DNA of 25,069 bases from a virus, in the IMG/VR virus record IMGVR_UViG_3300001979_000004, positions 1 through 25,069 of that record. One strand, 5' to 3'. Below, piece after piece: positions 14,186 through 21,165 of this stretch. A program made the translations under genes and the position numbers. The stretch's first letter is position 1; each line of letters begins with the position of its first letter. The notes beneath the pieces are model-generated. The model was not told the DNA's origin and searched no databases. It worked only from the letters and a program-made list of their open reading frames with translations.

Positions 14186-15395
14186 CGGAATTTCCCTCGT
14201 TAACTTGCCGTTCAAAAGCAGACCACGCCTCACCAACCGCCATGTCCAAATCCGTGATTTCGGATGAGACAGGCGGGAAAAAGAACCACTCGATGCCAGA
14301 AGGAGCCGCCAACCACGGCAGGCCCATGCGAGCGAAAAAGCGCTCCCATGCCTCGCATAGCGCGCCGTTACGGCGAACGTTGTCGAAGCCTTCCGAGATC
14401 CGGAAAACGTTTGGAGTGACCGTCATGCCCTTACGGTCTTGAGCGCGCTCGTCCATGGTGTTGACCTTGGGCCAGCCATGCTTGGCGCGGCGTTCTCGCA
14501 GGATCGCTTCGGCCTTTTCGCCGCCTTCCGCCACAAGCGACCGCAGCAAAGGTGGCAATGCCGGCATGGTGGTCGAGGCCGGTTTCAGCAGCTCAGCGCA
14601 ACGCCCGGCATGCCACGCTCTGGTGAAGGGACCATGGACGCTTGGCAGGGCGACGTCCGATTTCGGGTCTTCGAGCTTTTCCCAATCGCGGCCGGTCAGA
14701 AACGCACCTGCCCACGGAACCGAGATTTTCGCTTTCTCGGCACGCTCGATGTAGGTCGGCGACTTTGCGATGCATTCGGCCCGCTGCTCCGGCGAGAGCT
14801 TCTGCCATGCCTTCCGGGCAGCATATTCGCTGTCCTTGTCCCGCGTCGGCCATTTGGCGTACCAGCGGCGAAAGGCACGCTCGACCGCTTCCGGCTTTTC
14901 GTCCGAACCTTCGTCGCGCGCATCTCTCTCTTGCTGATAATCAGTATTTGCTAGATGTAAGTTATTACTATGTGCCGATTTTGCCGGCGACGGTAAAACC
15001 GGCGACGGTTTTGCCGGCGCCGGCATTTCAGTCTGCGGTAGAATTGCAACACTTTCGCCGCCCTCGCCTGCCGTTCCGTCGTCCGCAACAGCACGCGGCT
15101 CGTCAAAGATGACCAGATTGGATGCACCGAACTTGCCATCCGCACGCGATTGCTCGCGCTCGGCATAGCCGAACTCGACAAGCTCGGCGATCATCTTCCG
15201 CGCCTTATCGCGCCCGCATCCGCCCTTCTTGATGATGTCGCCGATCACGACGGTCCAGTTGTCCGGCTTGGACAAGAGATAGCCGAGCAGCCAGCGCGCT
15301 TCCATGGAGAGCCGGTCATCCTCGAAGACGTGATTGGGAACGGCGGTATAGCGGGCGTTGCGCACGCCGCGCCGGATAGTTGCCTCGCTGCTCAC
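14175..15395 (-). CDS. Replication-initiator-like protein with N-terminal winged helix
   Basis: This gene starts at a GTG overlapping the upstream stop (GTGA) and encodes 406 residues. Residues 14-85 form a winged helix-turn-helix typical of phage replication O-like proteins: YTAVPNHVFEDDRLSMEARWLLGYLLSKPDNWTVVIGDIIKKGGCGRDKARKMIAELVEFGYAERE. A Pro/Ala-rich linker follows, then a helical section (RRWYAKWPTRDKDSEYAARKAWQKLSPEQRAECIAKSPTYIERA) common in rhizobial phage proteins of this type, and an undefined C-terminus. It probably binds the phage origin and loads host replication proteins. No repeated origin is obvious within the gene. Its end overlaps the NusG-like start, including that gene's ribosome site. 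Confidence 0.78.
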   Translation of the reverse strand: MSSEATIRRGVRNARYTAVPNHVFEDDRLSMEARWLLGYLLSKPDNWTVVIGDIIKKGGCGRDKARKMIAELVEFGYAEREQSRADGKFGASNLVIFDEPRAVADDGTAGEGGESVAILPQTEMPAPAKPSPVLPSPAKSAHSNNLHLANTDYQQERDARDEGSDEKPEAVERAFRRWYAKWPTRDKDSEYAARKAWQKLSPEQRAECIAKSPTYIERAEKAKISVPWAGAFLTGRDWEKLEDPKSDVALPSVHGPFTRAWHAGRCAELLKPASTTMPALPPLLRSLVAEGGEKAEAILRERRAKHGWPKVNTMDERAQDRKGMTVTPNVFRISEGFDNVRRNGALCEAWERFFARMGLPWLAAPSGIEWFFFPPVSSEITDLDMAVGEAWSAFERQVNEGNSDDA

Positions 15396-15685
15396 TGCCC
15401 GCCCCCTTTGCGCACGATATCGCGCAGAAACGCGCGCACGGCCTGTATGCCGAGAACAACCGTTTGCGGCAGTCCGCCGTCCGGCAGGCGCGTGGCATTG
15501 ATGGCAGCAAACTCGACATCGAGCGCCTGCACGCCAAGCGTAAAGCGGGCTTCCATGAGGATGCGGCGGATAGCGCTGCTATCCCGGTAAATGACGCCAG
15601 CGGGCACGCGCAAAAGCCAGTCCGCGCGCTGGGCGTCGGTTTGGCAATCGGCAAGCTCTTCAACAATGGGAAGCAATATGGTCAT
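15392..15685 (-). CDS. Unknown 97-residue early phage protein
   Basis: This small gene sits in the early operon with ATGA-type overlap to its upstream neighbour and GTGA overlap to the replication-like gene. The product is a mostly helical, soluble protein: ILLPIVEELADCQTDAQRADWLLRVPAGVIYRDSSAIRRILMEARFTLGVQALDVEFAAINATRLP... ending AVRAFLRDIVRKGGGQ. I recognise no domain or catalytic motif. The position suggests a role in replication or its control, but this is context only. Confidence 0.65.
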   Translation of the reverse strand: MTILLPIVEELADCQTDAQRADWLLRVPAGVIYRDSSAIRRILMEARFTLGVQALDVEFAAINATRLPDGGLPQTVVLGIQAVRAFLRDIVRKGGGQ

Positions 15686-16326
15686 CGGCCGACCTCGCGC
15701 TCTACCTTGCGAGCAAGCGCGCGATAGGCATCCATCCGCTTGCAGAGGTCGGTATGGGCGACCTTTTGCGCCTCTGTCGCCCTTTCGGCGGCTGCGCAGA
15801 TTTCCGCATAACCCCGAAACGCGGCTTCGATCTGCGCCATGCCGGCAAGCATCTCGTCAAAGAGCGGATTGGAAGCGGCCGGCCCGAAAAACTGCTCACG
15901 CACTTGCGCGACCCAATCGCGCGGCACGCCTAAATCCTTCGCCACGGCGGCATCCGTCCAGGGTGCTTTATAGGCGTCCTTGGCATAAACCTCGTCCAGC
16001 TTGTCGTTGATAATCCGGCGATCCTCGCGCGTCATGTCACGCGGCTTGTCGGCGCTGGACAAAGCGGGAATGTTAGCCATGACTGTCGATCCTTTACGTT
16101 TGGCCGGGCTGGCGTGGAGCGGGCAAAAATCCTTGCGCGGACCGTTGCCGACCACCCATCCCTTGTTCTGGAAATGTTGAGTTGCCGCGACCGGCGGCTT
16201 TCGGCTCGCCCCTGTCTGAAAGGGGAAGTAGGCAACCGCGCCGCAGCACGCGCACGCGATCTTCATGGCCTTCGTGGACTTATCGCCGTAGGAAATGGAT
16301 TCTTCTGGAAATTCGCGTTCGCTCAT
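15682..16326 (-). CDS. Unknown early phage protein with Cys-rich N-terminus
   Basis: ATG 16326 overlaps the preceding stop (ATGA) and gives 214 residues. The N-terminal 75 residues hold a possible zinc site: CACCGAVAYFPF and later FCPLHA, with an intervening GWVVGNGPRKD. The second part, from MANIPALSSADKP, has helices with a DNA-binding-like stretch (YKAPWTDAAVAKDLGVPRDWVAQVREQFFGPAASNPLFDEM) and a coiled C-terminus (AAERATEAQKVAHTDLCKRMDAYRALARKVERE). The ATG of MANIPALS (16080) has a usable upstream context, so two separate proteins from one frame are possible. Function unknown; a DNA-binding regulator or replication accessory is plausible. Confidence 0.62.
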   Translation of the reverse strand: MSEREFPEESISYGDKSTKAMKIACACCGAVAYFPFQTGASRKPPVAATQHFQNKGWVVGNGPRKDFCPLHASPAKRKGSTVMANIPALSSADKPRDMTREDRRIINDKLDEVYAKDAYKAPWTDAAVAKDLGVPRDWVAQVREQFFGPAASNPLFDEMLAGMAQIEAAFRGYAEICAAAERATEAQKVAHTDLCKRMDAYRALARKVEREVGR

Positions 16327-16871
16327 TGCCCCCTGCCTCGCTTCCACGCGTCGAAGTCCGCACGCAGGTCGAGAAAGGCCGTCTGCGCGCGCTCTTCGGT
16401 GTTGATCTGTGATTTGCTGGAAATGCCGAGCAGCTTTTTCAGCACGGTGTCGGCATGGTCTTTGTTATGGATTGCCCGGCTACCGTCGCGCCGTTCAAGA
16501 AAGCGATGGAACAGCTTTTCACTGCAAAGCATCGCGGCATTCGCTGCGAAATCGCCCTCGCGCAAGCCGTTTCTTTCACGGACCGGCGGTCGCCCCTGCC
16601 GTAAGGCGACGATGGCGCGGCGACGAAGCTCCAGAAACAGGACTACGTTTTCAAGCGCACCGCTGATCAGCTCGATATCTTCGGGAAGCGCTTCGGAGTG
16701 GATCGTGCAAAGCACGGCATTTTCGCCGGTTGCACGCCGTGCGACGATTCGGGTGCCCTCGCCTCCGGTGTCGATGGACCATTTGTCGCCTTGGCAGAAT
16801 GCGGCGATATCGCTCAATCGGGAAACGCGTATTTTTTCGCGCTCGCGTGCGGCTTGCGCTGGCGTCATCAT
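16323..16871 (-). CDS. Unknown early phage protein, 182 residues
   Basis: Start ATG 16871 (a second ATG follows directly) overlaps the stop of the methyltransferase gene. The sequence begins MMTPAQAAREREKIRVSRLSDIAAFCQGDKWSIDTGGEGTRIVARRATGENAVLCTI, a mixed strand/helix section. A helix-rich middle follows (EDIELISGALENVVLFLELRRRAIVALRQG) and then EGDFAANAAMLCSEKLFHRFLERR. I recognise no catalytic motif. Overlaps on both sides make it a true member of the early operon. Confidence 0.65.
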   Translation of the reverse strand: MMTPAQAAREREKIRVSRLSDIAAFCQGDKWSIDTGGEGTRIVARRATGENAVLCTIHSEALPEDIELISGALENVVLFLELRRRAIVALRQGRPPVRERNGLREGDFAANAAMLCSEKLFHRFLERRDGSRAIHNKDHADTVLKKLLGISSKSQINTEERAQTAFLDLRADFDAWKRGRGQ

Positions 16872-18265
16872 GCCGCCTCGCTTTCCGCCGCCACGACGGT
16901 TTCAGCCGGCAAGTAGTGTTTCCAGTCAACGCGCCGGATTACCGTGCTATCGCCGTAGCTGCCATCGTCCCGCACCTCCCACACGAACCACGCAGCATTC
17001 ATGCGGCTGCTGGCCTTTTTCCCTTCCCATCCGTCCCGGTGCATCATCGGGAGCCGCCTCTTGAAGACGTGGACACGGGCCGGCGGACAATCGTCCATGA
17101 CGAAATTGCGGTCGTCATCCTCGAAGCCGCAAAGGAAATTGAGATTGAGCAAGAGCGCCATCTTGCGCGGTCGGAAAATCCGCAATGCATGGGCGACAAA
17201 GGCGTTGACGACTTCGCCATAGGGCGGGTTCGTCACGATGTCGTAAGACCCGCATTCCGGCGGCTGCGACGTCAGGAAGTCCTGCACCGCTTGCAATTCG
17301 CCGTGTTGGTCCGCCGTGCCGTAATCGACCAGATCGGCGAGAACGACGCCATAACCCGCGCTTTCGAGCATTCGGGAAATCGCGCCTCGCCCGCAGGCAG
17401 GCTCAAGCACGGTCGCCGTAAAGGTTTCGAGTGCGAGAAGCGTATGCATGGCTTCCGCCGGGGTCTCATAGAGATTGTTGCCGCGCTCTTCTTTCGTCGC
17501 GCTCGCGGTGCCGACCGCCGCGCGAAGATTGGCGCGCGTCGGCTCTAGTCCAGCGGATAGACGCGCCTGAATAGCGCGCTCGACAATGCCCGGCTCGCGA
17601 TGTTCTGCCGCCGCCAGCTTCCGCGCGTTGTGGATTTCCTTGTACGAAAGACCGGTATCATCCGCCGAAAAACCCTTTCCATCGGAAAGGGTTTTCGGGC
17701 GACCGCCCTTCGATGCCTGCCCGGCTGATTGGGCTTCATCCCACTTATCGGCAATGAGGATTTTCGCCCGCGTTTCAATCAACAGCGCATCCGCCTGCAT
17801 ACGGCGGGCTTTGGCGATCAGCTTTTCCGTTGCGCCGACCTGCTCGGCGAATTGCGCCGCCGTCTTGGCTGTTGCATAAGCGACCGAGGCCACGATGCGG
17901 GCGTTGACGATATCGCCTTCGTCCAGCAGCGCCCGCGCACGCTCGACCGTGGCGACCAGCCCGGATGCATCGGTGGCGGGAAGGATATCCGGAAATTTAT
18001 TCGGAATATCCGCAGCCGCCGGCAGATCGCCGGGCTCCGCTATGCCTTGCAGCAAGGCAAGCAATTCGCGGGCGCGGTCAGTCGGATAGTAGGTCTTCGC
18101 GTCTTTCTTGTCGCGCGTAAGATAGCGGTTGCCAACGGCATTGTTAGCCGCTGTCACATGCCTTGGCTCTGTCGCGGTCACGACGCCTTCGTTGACCGCG
18201 GTCGTGATGAGCGCGAGCGCGTTCGGGCCGGGCTTTGGAAGCTTGACAGGTGCGTAACCGGCCAT
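16868..18265 (-). CDS. Adenine-specific DNA methyltransferase with N-terminal regulatory-like domain
   Basis: ATG 18265 overlaps the upstream stop (ATGA) and gives 465 residues. The C-terminal 180 residues are a class I methyltransferase: motif I LEPACGRGAISRM near 287 binds S-adenosylmethionine, and NPPY near 346-349 is the catalytic motif for N6-adenine. YETP near 270 is typical of phage enzymes of this kind. Residues 1-250 are additional. The start resembles MAGYAPVKLPKPGPNALALITTAVNEG, and further on are helices with GATEKLIAKARRMQADALLIETRAKILIADKWDEAQ and LSYKEIHNARKLAAAEHREPGIVERAIQARL, the latter seen in ParB-like or KorB-like DNA-binding proteins. The enzyme may protect phage DNA from host restriction or affect regulation. 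No partner nuclease gene is present. The recognition site cannot be predicted. Confidence 0.85.
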   Translation of the reverse strand: MAGYAPVKLPKPGPNALALITTAVNEGVVTATEPRHVTAANNAVGNRYLTRDKKDAKTYYPTDRARELLALLQGIAEPGDLPAAADIPNKFPDILPATDASGLVATVERARALLDEGDIVNARIVASVAYATAKTAAQFAEQVGATEKLIAKARRMQADALLIETRAKILIADKWDEAQSAGQASKGGRPKTLSDGKGFSADDTGLSYKEIHNARKLAAAEHREPGIVERAIQARLSAGLEPTRANLRAAVGTASATKEERGNNLYETPAEAMHTLLALETFTATVLEPACGRGAISRMLESAGYGVVLADLVDYGTADQHGELQAVQDFLTSQPPECGSYDIVTNPPYGEVVNAFVAHALRIFRPRKMALLLNLNFLCGFEDDDRNFVMDDCPPARVHVFKRRLPMMHRDGWEGKKASSRMNAAWFVWEVRDDGSYGDSTVIRRVDWKHYLPAETVVAAESEAA

Positions 18266-18513
18266 CAGATCGCCCTCATCAATCGATCGAGGTAGGCTTG
18301 CCCGAGGCCAGTCAGCTTCGCAGTCCGTTCGTCTTCGCAAATATGGAGATAGCCGCAGCGGCGGCATTCCTGCGCGAGTTGGCGACGACCGAGGCCGGTT
18401 GCGATTTCGACGCGCCCGCCGGAAAGCTGCACCTCACGCAGAAAACCCCTTGCGCGTTCGGACAAGGGGCGGGACATCAATTCATCAATGGCGGGATCGG
18501 TTAGAGGCTTCAT
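18265..18513 (-). CDS. Small winged-helix-like early protein
   Basis: This gene encodes 82 residues between the CII-like and methyltransferase genes, with four-base or one-base overlaps on both sides. The protein (LSERARGFLREVQLSGGRVEIATGLGRRQLAQECRRCGYLHICEDERTAKLTGLGQAYLDRLM) has the helix-helix-wing pattern of a compact winged helix, with two Cys at 50 and 58. It may be a DNA-binding regulator. No family can be named. Confidence 0.6.
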   Translation of the reverse strand: MKPLTDPAIDELMSRPLSERARGFLREVQLSGGRVEIATGLGRRQLAQECRRCGYLHICEDERTAKLTGLGQAYLDRLMRAI

Positions 18514-19007
18514 TGTCCGCCTCCAACCACATGAAAGCCGACCTTTTGTCCGCCGAGGGCTTTTACGTTGGCGAGCGCCTTGCGATACTCGGCAATGACG
18601 ATTTCCAGCTCCGCCGCATCCCGGTCCATTTTGGTCGCTTCCGCAGGCGTCACCACCAGATCGGCAATCGCTACAGCTCCGCCCGAAATCATGTCGCCGG
18701 CCTTGCGAACTGCGTCAGAGTAAGCGGCGATCAGGCTGTAATCCGCCCCGCGCTGGCCTTCCGGCTCCACAAGGCGCTTGCCGTGCAACTCCGCCATCGC
18801 TGAGGTGACGACCTGCACGCCACAATCCGATTCCAGGGCGTAGACGGCATGCAATGGCATCATTTCCGGGTCCGTCGCATTGTTCATGCGCCCGATATGA
18901 CTTTTCGAGATCGAAGAGATTTCTGCAGCTCGCTCAATGCCGCCAACGAGGCGGATGAGATCGCGTTGCGCTGCCTTGATGCGGTGAAACCATGCGGTTG
19001 ATATCAT
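18510..19007 (-). CDS. CII/CP76-like phage regulatory protein
   Basis: This 165-residue protein starts at ATG 19007, with AAAGG about nine bases upstream. Residues 12-62 resemble the Phage_CP76 (CII-like) group: AAQRDLIRLVGGIERAAEISSISKSHIGRMNNATDPEMMPLHAVYALESDCG, a helix-turn-helix that reads DNA. The C-terminal half is helical (DRDAAELEIVIAEYRKALANVKALGG). These proteins control the lysis-lysogeny choice or early transcription. A perfect dyad (19019-19035) lies right before the ribosome binding site, so expression is likely repressed or self-regulated there. It heads the early operon. Confidence 0.75.
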   Translation of the reverse strand: MISTAWFHRIKAAQRDLIRLVGGIERAAEISSISKSHIGRMNNATDPEMMPLHAVYALESDCGVQVVTSAMAELHGKRLVEPEGQRGADYSLIAAYSDAVRKAGDMISGGAVAIADLVVTPAEATKMDRDAAELEIVIAEYRKALANVKALGGQKVGFHVVGGGQ

Positions 19008-19018
19008 AAGACAAAGCC

Positions 19019-19062
19019 TTTCCCGCGCCGGGAAAATCCCAGCGTTTTTCCCGTGGTGGGAA
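19019..19062. promoter_or_regulatory. Pair of TTCCC-N5-GGGAA operators ahead of the early operon
   Basis: TTTCCC-GCGCC-GGGAAA (19019-19035) is a perfect six-base-arm dyad, and TTCCC-GTGGT-GGGAA (19048-19062) is a five-base-arm dyad. Their centres are 28 bases apart, on roughly the same face of the helix if measured as 2.7 turns, so not exactly. A third copy of the CCCGCGCCGGG core lies at 19129-19139. They sit just upstream of the CII-like gene. The most likely ligands are the CII-like or Cro-like protein, or a host factor. No clear -10/-35 pair could be settled. Confidence 0.6.
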
Positions 19063-19097
19063 TTGATCGAAGGTGAGAAATTCAGGGCGTTACGAAG

Positions 19098-19220
19098 CTA
19101 CGGTGGCCCACATGCAAAACGAGATTTCCCCGCGCCGGGCGGCAGATGAGAATGCGCCACGGCGCGGGGTGCAGCAGGCCGGGAGGATTGGCCGCGCAAA
19201 TGAGAAAGAAGGCTGCTCAT
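19098..19220 (-). CDS. Possible 40-residue protein after the Cro-like gene
   Basis: ATG 19220 overlaps the Cro-like stop (ATGA) and has a full AGGAGG seven bases upstream. The product (MSSLLSHLRGQSSRPAAPRAV...RFACGPP) is short and Arg/Pro-rich. The ribosome site lies within coding sequence of the previous gene (codons for QEA), so it may be coincidence, but the coupling is the same as elsewhere in this operon. The third CCCGCGCCGGG core lies inside it. Unknown function. Confidence 0.4.
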   Translation of the reverse strand: MSSLLSHLRGQSSRPAAPRAVAHSHLPPGAGKSRFACGPP

Positions 19221-19447
19221 TCTGCGGCCTCCTGAAATTGAGATGCCGCCACAAACGAGCGGACGATAGAACCTGCCGTCAGGCGTCCGCCTGATACATC
19301 CTCAATCCGCACCAAGAGCGACGGACGCGGTAAGACGCGACAAGCCTCCCACTTGGAAACCATCCCTTTGGTCGCGCCAACGCGCTTCCCAAACGCATCT
19401 TGCGTCAAGTTGTGTTCACGCCGGTATTTCGCAATCGGATGTTCCAT
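19217..19447 (-). CDS. Cro-like XRE-family regulator
   Basis: This 76-residue protein is almost entirely a helix-turn-helix of the HTH_3 class: IAKYRREHNLTQDAFGKRVGATKGMVSKWEACRVLPRPSLLVRIEDVSGGRLT. Position and direction, divergent from the repressor-like gene at 19543, fit a Cro role: it would favour the lytic path by blocking the repressor. The operator-like TAAGTTTCATAAGTTG (19455-19470) is eight bases upstream of its start and would cover its promoter. Which of the two XRE genes is 'CI' and which is 'Cro' is inferred from direction. Confidence 0.8.
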   Translation of the reverse strand: MEHPIAKYRREHNLTQDAFGKRVGATKGMVSKWEACRVLPRPSLLVRIEDVSGGRLTAGSIVRSFVAASQFQEAAE

Positions 19448-19454
19448 ATCGCAC

Positions 19455-19490
19455 TAAGTTTCATAAGTTGACACTTTTTGCAAGAGAATT
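19455..19490. promoter_or_regulatory. Operator A and promoter region between the two regulators
   Basis: TAAGTTTCATAAGTTG (19455-19470) is the exact reverse complement of 20133-20148. A consensus -35 (TTGACA, 19468-19473) for rightward transcription to the repressor overlaps its right edge, but the -10 is not clear. AAGTTGAAAC also lies right before the repressor ATG. Binding here would control both divergent genes. Confidence 0.65.
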
Positions 19491-19542
19491 GGTGTCATGC
19501 TGCGCTAACGCTTTCCACCTGCCTCGCGAGTAAAGTTGAAAC

Positions 19543-19893
19543 ATGAGCAACGTTAGCCGTATTCACTCGAATAAGACGCCCCAGAGAATCCACTATATTC
19601 CTGAGTGGGCGGAGATGCGTCACCTTAAGCAAGTGAACATCGCTGAAGAGCTGAACGTTGACAAAGGACTGGTTTCTAAGTGGTTCAAGGGCACATTGCC
19701 CAAGCCTGAATATCTGGAAAAGTTAGCAGCCCTGTTCGGTACAGACGTGCACGGACTATTCCGCGAACCTCACGATGATTGGCTTGCGAAATTTTTCCGG
19801 GACAAGACCGAAGAGCAAAAAGACCGGGCAATATCGATGCTCAAACTGTTCTTTGACCAGCAAGCCAATGGCACCGGCACGGACGGCAAATAG
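19543..19893 (+). CDS. Phage repressor-like XRE regulator (CI-type candidate)
   Basis: This 116-residue protein has an XRE helix-turn-helix at about residues 18-75: YIPEWAEMRHLKQVNIAEELNVDKGLVSKWFKGTLPKPEYLEKLAALFG. A short C-terminal tail with WLAKFFRDKTEEQKDRAISMLKLFFDQQ follows and may serve dimerisation. It lacks the peptidase-like domain of LexA-type repressors, so induction by RecA-mediated cleavage is unlikely. It reads away from the Cro-like gene and is the only regulator on the + strand here, which fits a lysogeny keeper. The TTATGAAAC operators on both sides (19455 and 20093-20148) are its probable targets. Confidence 0.8.
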   Translation: MSNVSRIHSNKTPQRIHYIPEWAEMRHLKQVNIAEELNVDKGLVSKWFKGTLPKPEYLEKLAALFGTDVHGLFREPHDDWLAKFFRDKTEEQKDRAISMLKLFFDQQANGTGTDGK

Positions 19894-20092
19894 CTCAACT
19901 AGTCGAATACTAGCCAGCGCCGACCCAACGGCAGAATCATGCAGTTGCGCTCCCCACCGCAATTGAGAGACGCTTCCGATTAAGAAGCCATCGCAATGCG
20001 GTCAAAAATCGCCGCCATCACCACCCTAGCCGCACCCATCAACATATCCGCGACCAAACGGATTCGCGACAGTTTCATGCTGCACTCAAAAA
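19894..20092. other. Non-coding space after repressor, with a weak 32-codon minus frame
   Basis: Between the repressor stop and the operator cluster I see no clearly coded gene. A minus-strand frame from ATG 20078 to 19980 encodes MKLSRIRLVADMLMGAARVV..., a short hydrophobic-amphipathic peptide. It would be read from the operator cluster outward, but its ribosome site is weak. A degenerate operator half (AGTTTCATGCTGCA, 20071-20084) overlaps its start. Treat as undecided. Confidence 0.3.
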
Positions 20093-20148
20093 AGTTGCAA
20101 TTTATGAAACTTTTGACCCTTGTCAAAAGTTGCAACTTATGAAACTTA
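20093..20148. promoter_or_regulatory. Operators B and C over the rightward early promoter
   Basis: Site B contains CAATTTATGAAACTTT (20098-20113) and site C contains CAACTTATGAAACTTA (20133-20148), the latter an exact reversed copy of operator A. The 12-base palindrome AAGTTGCAACTT (20127-20138) lies within C. A rightward promoter is likely here: TTGACC (20113-20118), 18 bases, then TTATGA (20137-20142). Site C covers its -10, so the repressor could silence the xis operon in a lysogen. Confidence 0.65.
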
Positions 20149-20228
20149 TTTATCCATCCCAAGCGCAGAGAGCGCAGGGACACCGCCGGACGACAGAAGA
20201 ACCGGCACCCAAACGGATGGAGAGAGCA

Positions 20229-20393
20229 ATGCGCAATATTGCGAAAGAGATGGCCGATCTGGCACGCGAACGCGGCGTCGGCTTTACCGAGGCCGACCTA
20301 CGGGCAGAGGGCTTCACTAAAGACGAAATCACAAAGCACGCCCCTAAGGCGGCTGAAATGCTGCGCGCAGCAGAAACCGCACGCGCCGCCTGA
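20229..20393 (+). CDS. Small unknown protein in the rightward operon
   Basis: ATG 20229, with GGAG about six bases upstream, is preferred to earlier in-frame TTG/ATG codons that lie in the promoter-operator region. The 54-residue protein (MRNIAKEMADLARERGVGFTEADLRAEGFTKDEITKHAPKAAEMLRAAE...) is helical and soluble. A Lys/Glu-rich helical pair with GFT repeats is a common small-phage-protein look, but I know no function. First gene after the promoter at 20113-20142. Confidence 0.6.
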   Translation: MRNIAKEMADLARERGVGFTEADLRAEGFTKDEITKHAPKAAEMLRAAETARAA

Positions 20394-20413
20394 TCTGGCA
20401 TCCGCTTTGGTTT

Positions 20414-20429
20414 CCGGCCTTCGGGCCGG
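20414..20429 (+). terminator. UUCG hairpin, possible attenuator
   Basis: CCGGCC-TTCG-GGCCGG is a six-base perfect stem with a stable UUCG loop, followed by TTTCCC. It lies 21 bases after the small gene that ends at 20393. The T run is short; it may reduce or process transcripts of the downstream genes rather than stop all of them. Confidence 0.5.
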
Positions 20430-20459
20430 TTTCCCGAACGGATGAACGGAGATCACATC

Positions 20460-20600
20460 ATGTTCCGCATTTCCCCAATGATCATCGCACCCGCCAGCCT
20501 GCCAAGGCTGCATCAGGAGGTGCGTGCGCTCTGCGTTGCAATCGGTCTCATCACCGCCGCCATGGCCCTCGCCCTGCTGGCAACCACGCTACCGCTTTAA
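20460..20600 (+). CDS. Small single-pass membrane protein
   Basis: A 46-codon frame from ATG 20460, with GGAG about nine bases upstream, encodes MFRISPMIIAPASLPRLHQE followed by a membrane segment of about 20 residues, mostly Ala, Leu, Ile and Val, ending ATTLPL. Basic residues before the segment predict the C-terminus outside. It follows the UUCG hairpin. The role is unknown. Small membrane proteins of temperate phages often affect lysis or superinfection, but nothing here decides that. Confidence 0.55.
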   Translation: MFRISPMIIAPASLPRLHQEVRALCVAIGLITAAMALALLATTLPL

Positions 20601-20780
20601 CAATGGCATCAAAGAACCAGCCAAATCGCACTACGGAACGACTCGCTCTTCCGCGTCGAGCCCTATGACGACTCCGCCTTCACCACCACCGCAGCGAACG
20701 CGCTGCAAGCCGAGCAAAAGGCTCGCCGCCAGCGCCCCGGCTTCATTGAATCCGTCAGCATTGTGAAAGGACCCGCTAGA
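20601..20780 (+). other. Open coding-like frame without a normal start, between TM protein and xis-like gene
   Basis: From the TAA at 20598 the same frame runs on for 54 codons with no ATG, GTG or TTG until GTG 20763, then enters the excisionase-like gene. Its translation ([25 protein letters not shown]...[19 protein letters not shown]) looks like real protein. A second frame has ATG 20603 ([12 protein letters not shown]..., stop 20668) and a following ATGA-coupled frame (20665-20766). One indel or a frameshift joining ATG 20603 to the first frame would make an intact gene. It may be a broken gene or a programmed frameshift. Confidence 0.4.
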
Positions 20781-21041
20781 ATGATGACCACTGAGACAAA
20801 CAGCAGCAATTCGATGCCCGCGCAACGCCCGCGCCTGCGCCGAAGCGACGTGCCGAATTATCTTGCCTCCAAACATGGCATCGACATTGCTGTATCAACG
20901 CTTGCCAAAATGGCGACAGTTGGCGGTGGGCCAACTATGCAGTACAGCGGACGCATCCCGCTATACCATGTTCGCGACTTAGACACCTGGGCAGAACAGC
21001 GCCTTTCAAAGGCCGTTCGCTCAACTTCTGAACTAAAGTGA
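20781..21041 (+). CDS. Excisionase-like DNA-binding protein
   Basis: ATG 20781, with AAAGGA at nine to ten bases, gives 86 residues; a GTG six codons earlier is the alternative. The core [61 protein letters not shown] matches the MerR/AlpA-like winged-helix used by small phage excisionases and helper DNA-binding proteins. Such proteins bend the attachment site and direct the integrase to excise. Being the last gene of the rightward operon before the integrase end supports this, although the defence pair now separates the two. Confidence 0.72.
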   Translation: MMTTETNSSNSMPAQRPRLRRSDVPNYLASKHGIDIAVSTLAKMATVGGGPTMQYSGRIPLYHVRDLDTWAEQRLSKAVRSTSELK

Positions 21042-21165
21042 GCATTTATAGAGGTGCCTCCGATCCATTTCTAGATCAGCATCGAAAACACCATTAAGTT
21101 AGCCCCAATGGAGACGCACCAGAGATGCAGATGATTCACGCGTCCCTTAACAGATACGCACGAAA

